A DNA stretch of 64,000 nt from Fluviispira multicolorata (GTDB lineage: Bacteria; Bdellovibrionota_B; Oligoflexia; Silvanigrellales; Silvanigrellaceae): assembly GCF_009208585.1 (NCBI RefSeq), contig NZ_WFLN01000004.1, forward strand, positions 637,526 through 701,525, given 5' to 3'. The notes beneath the pieces are model-generated. The model was not told where the DNA came from and did no database searches. It saw only the letters and a list, made by a program, of their open reading frames with translations. Below, in pieces: positions 50,042 to 58,527 of this stretch. Position 1 is the stretch's first letter. Every line of letters begins with the position of its first letter. Both the position numbers and the translations under genes were made by a program.

Positions 50042-51145
50042 ATGAAAATGGAAACAGATGTCAATCGCTTTCGTAAAATAGTAAGAGGAAAAATTAAAGA
50101 TAATTTAAAAAGATTTATTTCATCTGGAGAACTTATTGGGAGACAAGGGAATAAACAGGTTACTATACCATTGCCACGCATTGATTTACCGCGTTTTGAA
50201 TTTGGCAACAATCAACAACGTGGCGTTGGACAAGGTGAAGGAGAACCAGGCGATGCTGTCAGTCAAGGGCAGCCTCAACCCGGTGATGGAGAAGCTGGTC
50301 AAAAACCAGGTGAACATAGTATGGAAGTGGATGTAAGTCTTGATGAACTGGCAGGAATTTTAGGTGAAGAGCTTGGCCTTCCACGCATAGAAGACAAAGG
50401 CAAAAAGAATATTTCTCAGAAGAAATACAAGTATCAAGGTGTGCTCAGAAATGGGCCTGAAAGTTTAAGAAATTTTAAAAGAACTTATAAAGAAGCTTTA
50501 AAAAGACAAATTAGCATTGGTGATTACACACCTGATAGACCTATAATTATTCCAATTAAAGAAGATAAAAGATACCGTAGTTTTCGTATTGAAGAAAAAC
50601 CAGAAGCCAGCGCCGTTATTATTTACATGATGGATGTTTCTGGTTCGATGGGAGATGAACAAAAAGAAATTGTGAGATTAACATCTTTTTGGTTGAATGC
50701 TTGGCTAAAACATAACTACGATAATTTAGACACTCGATTTATTATACATGATGCTATTGCAAGAGAAGTAGACGAACATACATTTTATCATACAAAAGAG
50801 TCAGGCGGAACTTTAATTAGCAGTGCTTATAAATTATGTGAAAAAATAATATTAGAAAGCTATCCATCTTCCGAATGGAATATTTATTTATTTCATTTCT
50901 CTGACGGAGATAATTGGAGTGGAAATGACACAAATGAATGTATGACATTACTTGATAATTTCTTGTTACCTTCAAGTAATTTATTTTCATACGGACAAGT
51001 TGAAAGCCGTTATGGAAGTGGTCAATTTTTAAAGGATCTAGAAAAACACTATGGCGAGCAAAATGAAAAAGTCATTATCCATCAAATAAAAGATCGAGAT
51101 GGGATCATGAACGCTTTGAGAGCTTTCCTAGGAAGGGGTAAATAA
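50042..51145 (+). CDS. yeaH: YeaH/DUF444 von Willebrand A-domain protein
   Basis: This 367-residue partner of PrkA has a basic N-terminus and a Gly/Gln-rich flexible linker (residues ~55-100). The C-terminal vWA-like domain has an intact MIDAS motif DVSGS (Asp198, Ser200, Ser202) in YMMDVSGSMGDEQKE and ends in EKVIIHQIKDRDGI. The family is a metal-dependent protein-binding module, although no enzymatic activity is known. AAGGAGAGG precedes the ATG. It lies 2 nt before spoVR, so the two are co-translated. The length is close to that of E. coli YeaH (about 427 residues) minus part of the linker. Confidence 0.93.
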   Translation: MKMETDVNRFRKIVRGKIKDNLKRFISSGELIGRQGNKQVTIPLPRIDLPRFEFGNNQQRGVGQGEGEPGDAVSQGQPQPGDGEAGQKPGEHSMEVDVSLDELAGILGEELGLPRIEDKGKKNISQKKYKYQGVLRNGPESLRNFKRTYKEALKRQISIGDYTPDRPIIIPIKEDKRYRSFRIEEKPEASAVIIYMMDVSGSMGDEQKEIVRLTSFWLNAWLKHNYDNLDTRFIIHDAIAREVDEHTFYHTKESGGTLISSAYKLCEKIILESYPSSEWNIYLFHFSDGDNWSGNDTNECMTLLDNFLLPSSNLFSYGQVESRYGSGQFLKDLEKHYGEQNEKVIIHQIKDRDGIMNALRAFLGRGK

Positions 51146-51147
51146 TT

Positions 51148-52680
51148 ATGGTTATGGATCCTAGACTCACAAGCGATCTAACCCCAGAACTTAAAGATAT
51201 TGTTATGGAAATCGAGAGTCACGCAAAAAATTTAGGGCTAGATTTCTTTCCAACCATTTTTGAAATGGTGGATTATCAACAGATGAGTGAAATTGCAGCC
51301 TATGGCGGTTTCCCCACGCGCTATCCTCATTGGCGTTTTGGCATGGAATACGAACGAATTGCCAAGAGCTACGAATATGGTTTGTCATTAATTTATGAAA
51401 TGGTTATTAATAACGACCCCTGCTATGCATATTTATTAAGAAGTAATTCTTTAGTAGATCAAAAGACTGTTATTGCACATGTCTATGGTCATTGTGATTT
51501 TTTTAAAAATAATTACTGTTTTTCTCATACTAACAGAAAAACTCTTGATGAAATGGCCAACCATGGTAGTCGAGTGAGACGTTATATTGAGGAAATAGGT
51601 CATGATGAGGTTGAAAGTTTTATTGATATTTGCCTTTCCCTTGAAAATTTAATTGATCAACATGGCCCTCATATTCGCCGTGAATATAAACCAAAAGATA
51701 AAGATAATTATGATGAGAGTTTAATTTCTCCTGATAAATTACCCGTACCAAAATTACCTTCATTGCGTGGATATATGGAAGGATATATCAATCCAGAAAG
51801 CTATTTAAAAGAGCAACAAGCAAAAGTTATTTTAGAAAAAGAAAAAGAAAAAAAATTTCCTGAGAGCCCAGTACGAGATGTTTTAAAGTTTCTTTTGGAC
51901 TATGCGCCACTCAGTTCTTGGCAAAGAGATGTTCTTGCTATTGTAAGAGAAGAAGCCTATTATTTTGCCCCACAAGGACAAACTAAAATTATGAATGAAG
52001 GTTGGGCCGTTTATTGGCACTCAAAAATCCTCACTCAACTTGTTTTAAAAGATTCAGAAGTCATTGATTATTGTGACCATTATGCCGGTGTTGTACAAAT
52101 GTCTGGACAAAGATTAAACCCCTATAAACTTGGGGTTGAATTGATGCGTCACATTGAAAAAAGATGGGATCGAGGACAATATGGTTTAGAATACACACTT
52201 TGCGACGATCCTCTGGTTAGAAAAAATTGGAATAAGAGCGCAAATAAAGGTATGGAAAAAATATTTGAAGTTAGAAAATTTCATAATGATATAACATTTA
52301 TCGACGAATTTTTAGATGAAGATTTTTGCGAAGAAGCAAAACTATTTACCTGGGTTCAAGACAGAAGATCTGGGCAGGCCATAATTCATGATCGAGATTT
52401 TAAAACAATTAAACGTGAACTTCTCGATACAATGACTAACTTTGGCCATCCATTAATTGATGTAATTGATGGAAATTTCAGAAACAGAGGTGAACTTCTT
52501 TTAAGGCATAGACATCAAGGCAAAGATTTAAAGATTGATTGGGCAGTTGAAACACTAAAAAATATTCAAAAAGTTTGGAATAGACCTGTAAATATTGCAA
52601 CTGTAATTGAGTCAGAAAATAAAATTATTCATTTTGATGGTTCTGAACCTAGAATTGAAAAAGGAATTCAATTTGAATAA
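51148..52680 (+). CDS. spoVR: SpoVR/YcgB family protein
   Basis: This 510-residue SpoVR-family protein is predicted to be cytosolic. Family landmarks are YGGFPTRYPHWRFGMEYE, HVYGHCDFFKNN, NHGSRVRRYIE, MNEGWAVYWHSKI and KRWDRGQYG. Bacillus SpoVR affects spore cortex formation and E. coli YcgB is a starvation-induced homologue; the molecular activity is not known. The His and Glu residues in HVYGH and NEGWAVYWH are arranged like a metal site. It follows yeaH by 2 nt in the same operon. A convergent response-regulator gene begins 4 nt beyond its stop, and an 8-bp AT inverted repeat spanning the two stops may act as a weak bidirectional terminator. Confidence 0.95.
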   Translation: MVMDPRLTSDLTPELKDIVMEIESHAKNLGLDFFPTIFEMVDYQQMSEIAAYGGFPTRYPHWRFGMEYERIAKSYEYGLSLIYEMVINNDPCYAYLLRSNSLVDQKTVIAHVYGHCDFFKNNYCFSHTNRKTLDEMANHGSRVRRYIEEIGHDEVESFIDICLSLENLIDQHGPHIRREYKPKDKDNYDESLISPDKLPVPKLPSLRGYMEGYINPESYLKEQQAKVILEKEKEKKFPESPVRDVLKFLLDYAPLSSWQRDVLAIVREEAYYFAPQGQTKIMNEGWAVYWHSKILTQLVLKDSEVIDYCDHYAGVVQMSGQRLNPYKLGVELMRHIEKRWDRGQYGLEYTLCDDPLVRKNWNKSANKGMEKIFEVRKFHNDITFIDEFLDEDFCEEAKLFTWVQDRRSGQAIIHDRDFKTIKRELLDTMTNFGHPLIDVIDGNFRNRGELLLRHRHQGKDLKIDWAVETLKNIQKVWNRPVNIATVIESENKIIHFDGSEPRIEKGIQFE

Positions 52681-52684
52681 ATAA

Positions 52685-53056
52685 TTATTCAATTAATTTT
52701 AAAATTTTTGCTCGAAAATCTTCAACTTCAAATGGCTTAATAATAAATCCATCCGCCTTTAAACTCATCCCCTGCAATATGTATTTCTTTTCTTTAATTG
52801 AGGTAAAAAATACAATTTTAAATTTTCTACGTGCAAAACGATCTTTTATATTTTGTATAACTAAAAACCCATTTTTATCCGGCATATAAATATCAAGTAA
52901 AACTAAGGCTAATTCACGGGTGTTTTGAATTATTGCTGCAAGCAATTCTTTTTCATTATGACATGAAATGAAGTCAATATCTAAAGTTTCTAATGCTTTC
53001 TTTGTAATAAGATGCATTTCTGGTGAATCATCCATTAATATAATCACTTTTCTCAT
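52685..53056 (-). CDS. Single-domain response regulator (CheY-like)
   Basis: This 123-residue protein consists only of a receiver domain. The acidic pair D9-D10, phosphoacceptor Asp55 (LLDIYMPDKNG), Thr85 (FFTSI) and Lys107 (IIKPF) are all in place, so phosphorylation should work. There is no output domain, so it must act through protein contacts, like CheY or SpoIIR-type relay proteins. GAGGA precedes the ATG. It is monocistronic, with no kinase gene adjacent. It converges on spoVR with a 4-nt gap, which may be coincidental or may link it to the PrkA module. Confidence 0.92.
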   Translation of the reverse strand: MRKVIILMDDSPEMHLITKKALETLDIDFISCHNEKELLAAIIQNTRELALVLLDIYMPDKNGFLVIQNIKDRFARRKFKIVFFTSIKEKKYILQGMSLKADGFIIKPFEVEDFRAKILKLIE

Positions 53057-53273
53057 ACAAAATCCTCGACATTTTGCTTTTTTAAGATCGGAAAGTATTT
53101 CATTTTTTTAATACTTATGAATTTGACACCCTATGACCCTATTGACAGACAAGTTAGTTAATAAAAATACAAATAATTTCAATATTATATATAATTTCTT
53201 AATGTTATATTAACTTTTATAAAATAATTGTCGATTAGATTATTGCAATTACTTCAGCAAGAGGAAAGTTAGT

Positions 53274-54578
53274 ATGCAAAACAAGACTTTATTTATAGTT
53301 TTATTATCACTCATTCCAGTCGTGATTATGTGCTCAAAAGGAGGAGGAGGAGATGCAGCTGATTCTCAATTGAGTTTAGCAAATTTCTATTCTCTAGATG
53401 ATTTGAGCAATTTAGCAAAGAACTCTGGTAAAACTCCTAGTTATTCAACATCTGGCTCTGAAAATGGTCTCATCAGTATGGGCGACTTAAGCACTTGTGT
53501 TGTTATGACGTCAGGTAAAATTAAATGTTGGGGATTTAATGGTTCCTTTCAGTTAGGTAACACCCAAGCTGTAACAGCGAATCAACAGACACCCGTGTAT
53601 ACAAATATTTTAAATGACAATGCTGTTGCAGTTTCTGCAGCATTAAACCATACTTGTGCCTATTTAATTGCTGGAGGAATGAAATGCTGGGGGTCACAAA
53701 ATAACGGAAAACTAGGTAATAAAATAAATACTAATACTTATGCAAACACTCCACAAGACGTCGTGAATTTAAACGGGAATCAAATAAAAATGATGGTCAC
53801 AGGAGATGAACACGTCTGTGTTTTATTTTCTGGAACACAACAGGTCATGTGCTGGGGAGCAAATAATAAAGGACAATTAGCTCAAAATTATACAAACTCT
53901 TCAGATCCTCCAGTTATCGCTGGTGTGAATATTGCATTGCCTGAAAGCGTAAAATTAATTGCAACTTCTGACGATTCTGTTTGTGCAATTACAATATCTG
54001 GAAATTTATACTGCTGGGGCTCAAACATAACTCAAAGCACAAATCCAAACCCAGTTCTTATTGACTCAGGAGTAAAAAATATTTCGAGCGGTGAAAAAGA
54101 TCATTTTTGCTATATTAGTGCAAATGATTTTGTAAATTGTTTTGGTATTAATGATAAAATGCAACTTGGTTCTTCTACCATAAATACTACCTTTGTAAAA
54201 ACACCTGTTAAAGTACCAAACTTAGTTAATGTCACCGCAATTGTTGCGGGTGCTTTTCACTCCTGCGCAATTTCAGATAACAACGCTTCCGTTTATTGCT
54301 GGGGAGATAATTCTCTTGGGCAACTTGGAAGTAGCAATAGCGTGCCATCACAATCAAATATCCCTCTGAAAGTTGTTGGTCTTCCAGCTAATAAAGTGAT
54401 CGATATTGCTGCTGGAGATAGAGTGACTTGCACTCTACACGACAATGATGATGTATTTTGCTGGGGTAATAATAATGCACCAACAACTCCAGGGTCTTAT
54501 GGAGATTTCTTAGGAGTAAAAAATCCTCCAAGTTTTTCTAACACAGCTATAAAAATTCTTAATAGAAATGATCAATAA
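53274..54578 (+). CDS. RCC1-repeat propeller protein, exported (copy 1)
   Basis: This 434-residue exported protein has a short signal ending VVIMC, a somewhat atypical lipobox, followed by SKGGGGDAAD, a flexible tether. From about residue 75 it has seven RCC1-type repeats, each containing Cys-x(8-11)-Cys-W/F-G followed by N-x-x-x-Q-L-G. A complete seven-bladed beta-propeller is expected. Each blade carries a Cys pair that could form a disulfide, sensible for a periplasmic or surface protein. Eukaryotic RCC1 is a Ran exchange factor, but bacterial RCC1 lipoproteins are mostly of unknown function. AGAGGAAAG precedes the ATG. The next gene is a clear paralogue 24 nt downstream. Confidence 0.85.
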   Translation: MQNKTLFIVLLSLIPVVIMCSKGGGGDAADSQLSLANFYSLDDLSNLAKNSGKTPSYSTSGSENGLISMGDLSTCVVMTSGKIKCWGFNGSFQLGNTQAVTANQQTPVYTNILNDNAVAVSAALNHTCAYLIAGGMKCWGSQNNGKLGNKINTNTYANTPQDVVNLNGNQIKMMVTGDEHVCVLFSGTQQVMCWGANNKGQLAQNYTNSSDPPVIAGVNIALPESVKLIATSDDSVCAITISGNLYCWGSNITQSTNPNPVLIDSGVKNISSGEKDHFCYISANDFVNCFGINDKMQLGSSTINTTFVKTPVKVPNLVNVTAIVAGAFHSCAISDNNASVYCWGDNSLGQLGSSNSVPSQSNIPLKVVGLPANKVIDIAAGDRVTCTLHDNDDVFCWGNNNAPTTPGSYGDFLGVKNPPSFSNTAIKILNRNDQ

Positions 54579-54602
54579 GATTTTAAAGACTGGAGAGTCA
54601 TC

Positions 54603-55886
54603 ATGAAATTAATTTTATTAAAAATCATTGCATTGGGCATTATTTTTGAAGTTCTGTACTCATGCTCTAAAAGCGGCGGCGGAGGCAGTGATGGAGCTGT
54701 GGTTTCCTTAAGCAGTTTTTCATCTTTAGATGAGCTAGCTACGGCTTCACAAAGTGCAGGTAAGGTGCCTTCGTACACTTCAAATGGTTCAGAAAATGGA
54801 CTGATCAGTATGGGAGACGTGAGCACTTGCGTGGTTATGAGCTCCGGTAAAATTAATTGTTGGGGATTCAATACATCCTTTCAACTTGGGAGTGCAGCCT
54901 CAGGCACCACAAATCAAGCAACTCCAGTCACGGTTGATATATTACAAGATACAGCTGTTGCAGTCTCTGCGGGTTATTTACAGACATGCGCATTCTTAAC
55001 ATCAGGGATGAAATGCTGGGGATCGCAAAATAAAGGGATTTTGGGTAATGGTTTAAATTTAAGCACACCTGCTCAAACACCACAAGTTGTGTCGAATTTA
55101 AACGGACAACGCATTAAAATGATGGTCACTGGCGACTTACATGTTTGTGTGCTATTTTCAAGTACACAAAGTGTGTCTTGCTGGGGACAAAATAACTACG
55201 GTCAATTAGGAACAGATTTTACTGTTACACCTTCTTTTAGTCTTACAGCAGTGCCTATTTCATTACCAGAACCTATTAAATCAATTGCAACATCTGACTT
55301 CACTGCATGCGCTGTTGCCGTAAGTGGTAATCTTTATTGCTGGGGTCAAGATATTACTACCAGTAGCAATCCAAATCCTGTGTTAATTACTTCGAATGTT
55401 AAAAATATTTCGAGCGGTGAGCAAGCGCACTTCTGTTTCATTGATACAAGTGAAAATATTAAATGCTTCGGTAAGAACAATAAACTACAACTTGGTACGA
55501 CACCAGTTTCAGCAACATATAATAAAGCACCCAATGCGGTTAGTGGACTTTCAAATGCAGAAGCTATTGTCGCTGGTCAGTCACACACTTGTGCAATTAC
55601 AAATAATGGCTCTTCAGTGTATTGCTGGGGTGACAATTCTCTTGGACAATTGGGCAATGGCTCAAGCTCAATCGTTCCATCTAATATTCCCCTTGCAGTT
55701 GTTGGACTTCCTAGTGGGAAAGCTATCGATATTGCCGCTGCCGATAACGTAACATGCACTCTACATGACAATGATGACATATATTGCTGGGGCAATAACA
55801 GCAGCTCAAGGCCTGACTTCCTTGGAGTCACAAGCGAAGCTATTTTCCCTACAGCTATTAAAATTTTAAACAGAAATGATCCTTAA
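54603..55886 (+). CDS. RCC1-repeat propeller protein, exported (copy 2)
   Basis: This 427-residue paralogue of the preceding gene has the same plan: a signal ending LYSC, a SKSGGGGSDG tether, the shared segment SENGLISMGD, seven RCC1 blades each with a Cys pair, and the shared ending KILNRND followed by Q or P. The two copies align over their whole length at protein level and strongly at DNA level in the blades, so they arose by tandem duplication. Blade loops differ, which could alter ligand choice. It has its own ribosome binding site (GGAGAG), is co-transcribed with copy 1, and ends before a strong terminator at 55904-55943. Confidence 0.85.
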   Translation: MKLILLKIIALGIIFEVLYSCSKSGGGGSDGAVVSLSSFSSLDELATASQSAGKVPSYTSNGSENGLISMGDVSTCVVMSSGKINCWGFNTSFQLGSAASGTTNQATPVTVDILQDTAVAVSAGYLQTCAFLTSGMKCWGSQNKGILGNGLNLSTPAQTPQVVSNLNGQRIKMMVTGDLHVCVLFSSTQSVSCWGQNNYGQLGTDFTVTPSFSLTAVPISLPEPIKSIATSDFTACAVAVSGNLYCWGQDITTSSNPNPVLITSNVKNISSGEQAHFCFIDTSENIKCFGKNNKLQLGTTPVSATYNKAPNAVSGLSNAEAIVAGQSHTCAITNNGSSVYCWGDNSLGQLGNGSSSIVPSNIPLAVVGLPSGKAIDIAAADNVTCTLHDNDDIYCWGNNSSSRPDFLGVTSEAIFPTAIKILNRNDP

Positions 55887-55903
55887 ATCATTAAATTATT
55901 AAA

Positions 55904-55943
55904 CAAAAGGGATAATCAATTTTATAATTGAATATCCCTTTTG
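55904..55943 (+). terminator. Intrinsic terminator after the RCC1 pair
   Basis: An 18-bp stem with a single mismatch, formed by the arm starting CAAAAGGGATA and the arm ending TATCCCTTTTG, closes on a 4-nt loop (TTAT). The right arm ends in TTTT after CCC, as in intrinsic terminators. It begins 18 nt after the second RCC1 stop codon and separates this operon from menD. Confidence 0.75.
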
Positions 55944-56025
55944 CATTATCAATGTGGACAATTATATACGAAAAATATAATAAAAAATCTGGGTCTGTGT
56001 GCCAATTATCGCTCAAGGATAGAAA

Positions 56026-57642
56026 ATGAGATCAAATAGAGAATTTGCTGCCGATATCATTCAACAATTATTAGATTGGGAGGTTGTTGAATTTTATATT
56101 TGCGCTGGGGCACGTAATATTCCACTTGTTGAAATATTACTTCATATGAAGGGGAACAATAATTTTGTTTTTAATCATTTTGAAGAACGCTGTGCCGCTT
56201 TTTATGCTATTGGTCGAATAAAATCACTTAAAAAACCGGTATGCGTAATAACTACTTCAGGAACTGCGGTTGGAGAGCTTCTTGCTCCGACTATGGAAGC
56301 TTATTATTCTGGCCTTCCACTTGTTCTTTTAACTGCAGACAGACCTAAAGCATTTAGAGGCACTGGCGCTCCTCAAAGTGCTGAGCAAAATAATATTTTT
56401 GGAAAATATGTTTCAGATTGTTTTGATATTGAAATCACTCAATCATTTAATTTAACAGCTTGCTCTAAAAAGAGCCCTCTTCATATCAATGCGTGTTTTG
56501 CCACTCCACTTCAAGCAGGGGAAATTAAAAGTTTAGAACTCCCAATTAATAGCATAGATAAAACAAAGGGATCTCCTTTTTTTTCTGCTGATTTTATTAA
56601 ACTAATTCAAAATAAAATACTTGAAAATAAAAATTTTCTTGTTATACTTTCGCAATTTGACCGCAAGTTTAAAGAAATAATTATAGATTTTCTTTGTAAA
56701 CTTAATGTTCCTATTTATATTGAAAGTATTTCAAACTTACGCAACGAAAAGAAATTATCACATTTACAAATTTCTTGTGCAGATAAAATTTGGAAAAATA
56801 TAAATAAAGCTGATTATCAAATAGAATGTGTAATAAAAATAGGCGGCACACCCACTCACAGAATTTGGCGTGATATTGAAGAAATATATACTGACATTGA
56901 AGTTATTTCTTTATCAGACAATATTTTTTCTGGACATTCACGTGCAAAGCATTTTCAGTTTGTCTCTTTAGCTGAAAAGACATATGATTCATTTCCAGAA
57001 ATTATAACAAAAAAAAATATGTCTAAAGAATGCAAATATTTTTTAGACTTAGATGATATTTCATTTCAAAATCTCAAAAAGATTATATATAAATATCCTA
57101 ATTCTGAACAAGCAGTAATGCATAAATTATCGAATATTATCCCAAAACACTCTCGCATTTATTTGGGAAATAGCCTTTCTATTCGGCATTGGGACCTTAC
57201 TGCACAACTTAATCAAAAGAATTTTTATATTGAAGCTTCAAGAGGATTAAATGGAATTGATGGGCAAATATCAACATTCTATGGCTTTTCAGAAAAGCGC
57301 TCGAACAATTTTGCAATTATCGGCGACCTCACCGCCTTATATGACTTAAGCGCTCCTTGGGTTTTACAATATAAAAATGATTTAAATACAAATTTAATTG
57401 TAATTAATAACAGTGGCGGAAAGATCTTCGGCCGTGTTTTAGCAGGCCAAGCTGGGGCCTTTTGTCAAAACACACACACTTATAATTTAAAATATTGGTG
57501 CAAAATGTGGGGGCTAGAATATTTTCAAATTCAAAACATCGATGAAATAGAATTCATCGAGAAACAGCATAAAGTGTACGAAATTTTTCCTTCTGAAAGA
57601 GAAACAGAGGAGTTTAATAAAGAATTTAGTCAATTAAATTAA
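56026..57642 (+). CDS. menD: SEPHCHC synthase (menaquinone biosynthesis)
   Basis: This 538-residue thiamine-diphosphate enzyme condenses 2-oxoglutarate-derived succinic semialdehyde with isochorismate, the first committed menaquinone step. N-terminal substrate residues are in ICAGARNIPLVEIL and NHFEERCAAFYAIGR. TTSGTAVGELL and LTADRPKAFRGTGAPQS follow the MenD pattern. The C-terminal ThDP/Mg motif lies in IGDLTALYDLSAPW...VINNSGGKIF. Many MenD proteins have PGSR where this one has AGAR, a variant I note but would not overread. AAGGA precedes the ATG. No other men gene is nearby. The stop overlaps that of the convergent HDOD gene by 4 nt. Confidence 0.88.
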   Translation: MRSNREFAADIIQQLLDWEVVEFYICAGARNIPLVEILLHMKGNNNFVFNHFEERCAAFYAIGRIKSLKKPVCVITTSGTAVGELLAPTMEAYYSGLPLVLLTADRPKAFRGTGAPQSAEQNNIFGKYVSDCFDIEITQSFNLTACSKKSPLHINACFATPLQAGEIKSLELPINSIDKTKGSPFFSADFIKLIQNKILENKNFLVILSQFDRKFKEIIIDFLCKLNVPIYIESISNLRNEKKLSHLQISCADKIWKNINKADYQIECVIKIGGTPTHRIWRDIEEIYTDIEVISLSDNIFSGHSRAKHFQFVSLAEKTYDSFPEIITKKNMSKECKYFLDLDDISFQNLKKIIYKYPNSEQAVMHKLSNIIPKHSRIYLGNSLSIRHWDLTAQLNQKNFYIEASRGLNGIDGQISTFYGFSEKRSNNFAIIGDLTALYDLSAPWVLQYKNDLNTNLIVINNSGGKIFGRVLAGQAGAFCQNTHTYNLKYWCKMWGLEYFQIQNIDEIEFIEKQHKVYEIFPSERETEEFNKEFSQLN

Positions 57643-58472
57643 AAACCATACTCATTCATAGAGTGTGAAACAAACTTTATCAATTCGATTACCTTTTCTT
57701 TAGAGATACCAAGTCTATCTATAAGCATCATATTAACTCTAACATCCCTAGTATAACCTTTAAAAGAGAATGAAATGCGATGAGCAAGAATATCTGCTAG
57801 TTCAAGAATACATAACTCTTTATTTAAATAATAGGTTTCAGAAGATCTTACATTTTCTTTCGTATGATGATTTTTAACTAATAATATAATATTTTGATTC
57901 ATTCCCCACTCACTCAAAATATCTGCCCCTATAATTTCATGGGATGTAATATTAAGATCCATCTCAGCTTTGTGAAAATGCACTTTATCCGTTTTACATT
58001 TTTCAATAATATTTTTCATAATATCTTTATGCATTATAGCACGAGCTAATATCCCAATATCATGAAATGCAGCGGCTAATGTTATGTCATTCATGGTAGA
58101 TATATTAAGTATTTTACAAAGTTCAAAGGCAAAACGAGAAACACAGCTAGAATGCAAGTTAAATTGTTTTAAATTGAAAAAATAAATTTCTTCAATATTA
58201 TTATATTTATTATAATATTCAGAAGTCAAAACGAGTGTTAAATTAATAATACCGATTCGAACTATCGCTTGCTTTAAATCATTTGTCTGCTTACCCTGAG
58301 AATAATGTTGCGAATTTGCCAATATCAATATTTTATTAAAAAGTCCAATATCTTTTCCAATTTTTTCAACCATATTGTCAATAATATATTCATTTTTATA
58401 AATAGAAGATAAGCAACTTACTATATTTTCAGTCAGGGGAGGAATAATTAATTTATCATACATTTTCGCCAT
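57639..58472 (-). CDS. HDOD domain protein
   Basis: This 277-residue protein consists almost only of an HDOD domain. ILILANSQHYSQGKQTNDLKQAIVRIG marks the first half, and FHDIGILARAIM, the HD-like core, and LVKNHHTKE the second. HDOD proteins are usually catalytically inactive HD relatives that act as signalling adaptors in motility, c-di-GMP and stress circuits. It lies 55 nt downstream of a SpoIIE-type phosphatase on the same strand, so the two are probably co-transcribed and may share a pathway. The ribosome binding site is weak. It overlaps menD tail-to-tail by 4 nt. Confidence 0.82.
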   Translation of the reverse strand: MAKMYDKLIIPPLTENIVSCLSSIYKNEYIIDNMVEKIGKDIGLFNKILILANSQHYSQGKQTNDLKQAIVRIGIINLTLVLTSEYYNKYNNIEEIYFFNLKQFNLHSSCVSRFAFELCKILNISTMNDITLAAAFHDIGILARAIMHKDIMKNIIEKCKTDKVHFHKAEMDLNITSHEIIGADILSEWGMNQNIILLVKNHHTKENVRSSETYYLNKELCILELADILAHRISFSFKGYTRDVRVNMMLIDRLGISKEKVIELIKFVSHSMNEYGF

Positions 58473-58527
58473 ATTTTTTCACAAAATTTCATTAAAATGT
58501 TTAAACTCATTAATGCTAAAAATAGAA

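Noticed and set aside
53123..53147. Two TTGACA hexamers 19 bp apart upstream of the RCC1 genes
   Set aside because: Neither has a good -10 hexamer at 16-18 nt, so they are not called as promoters.
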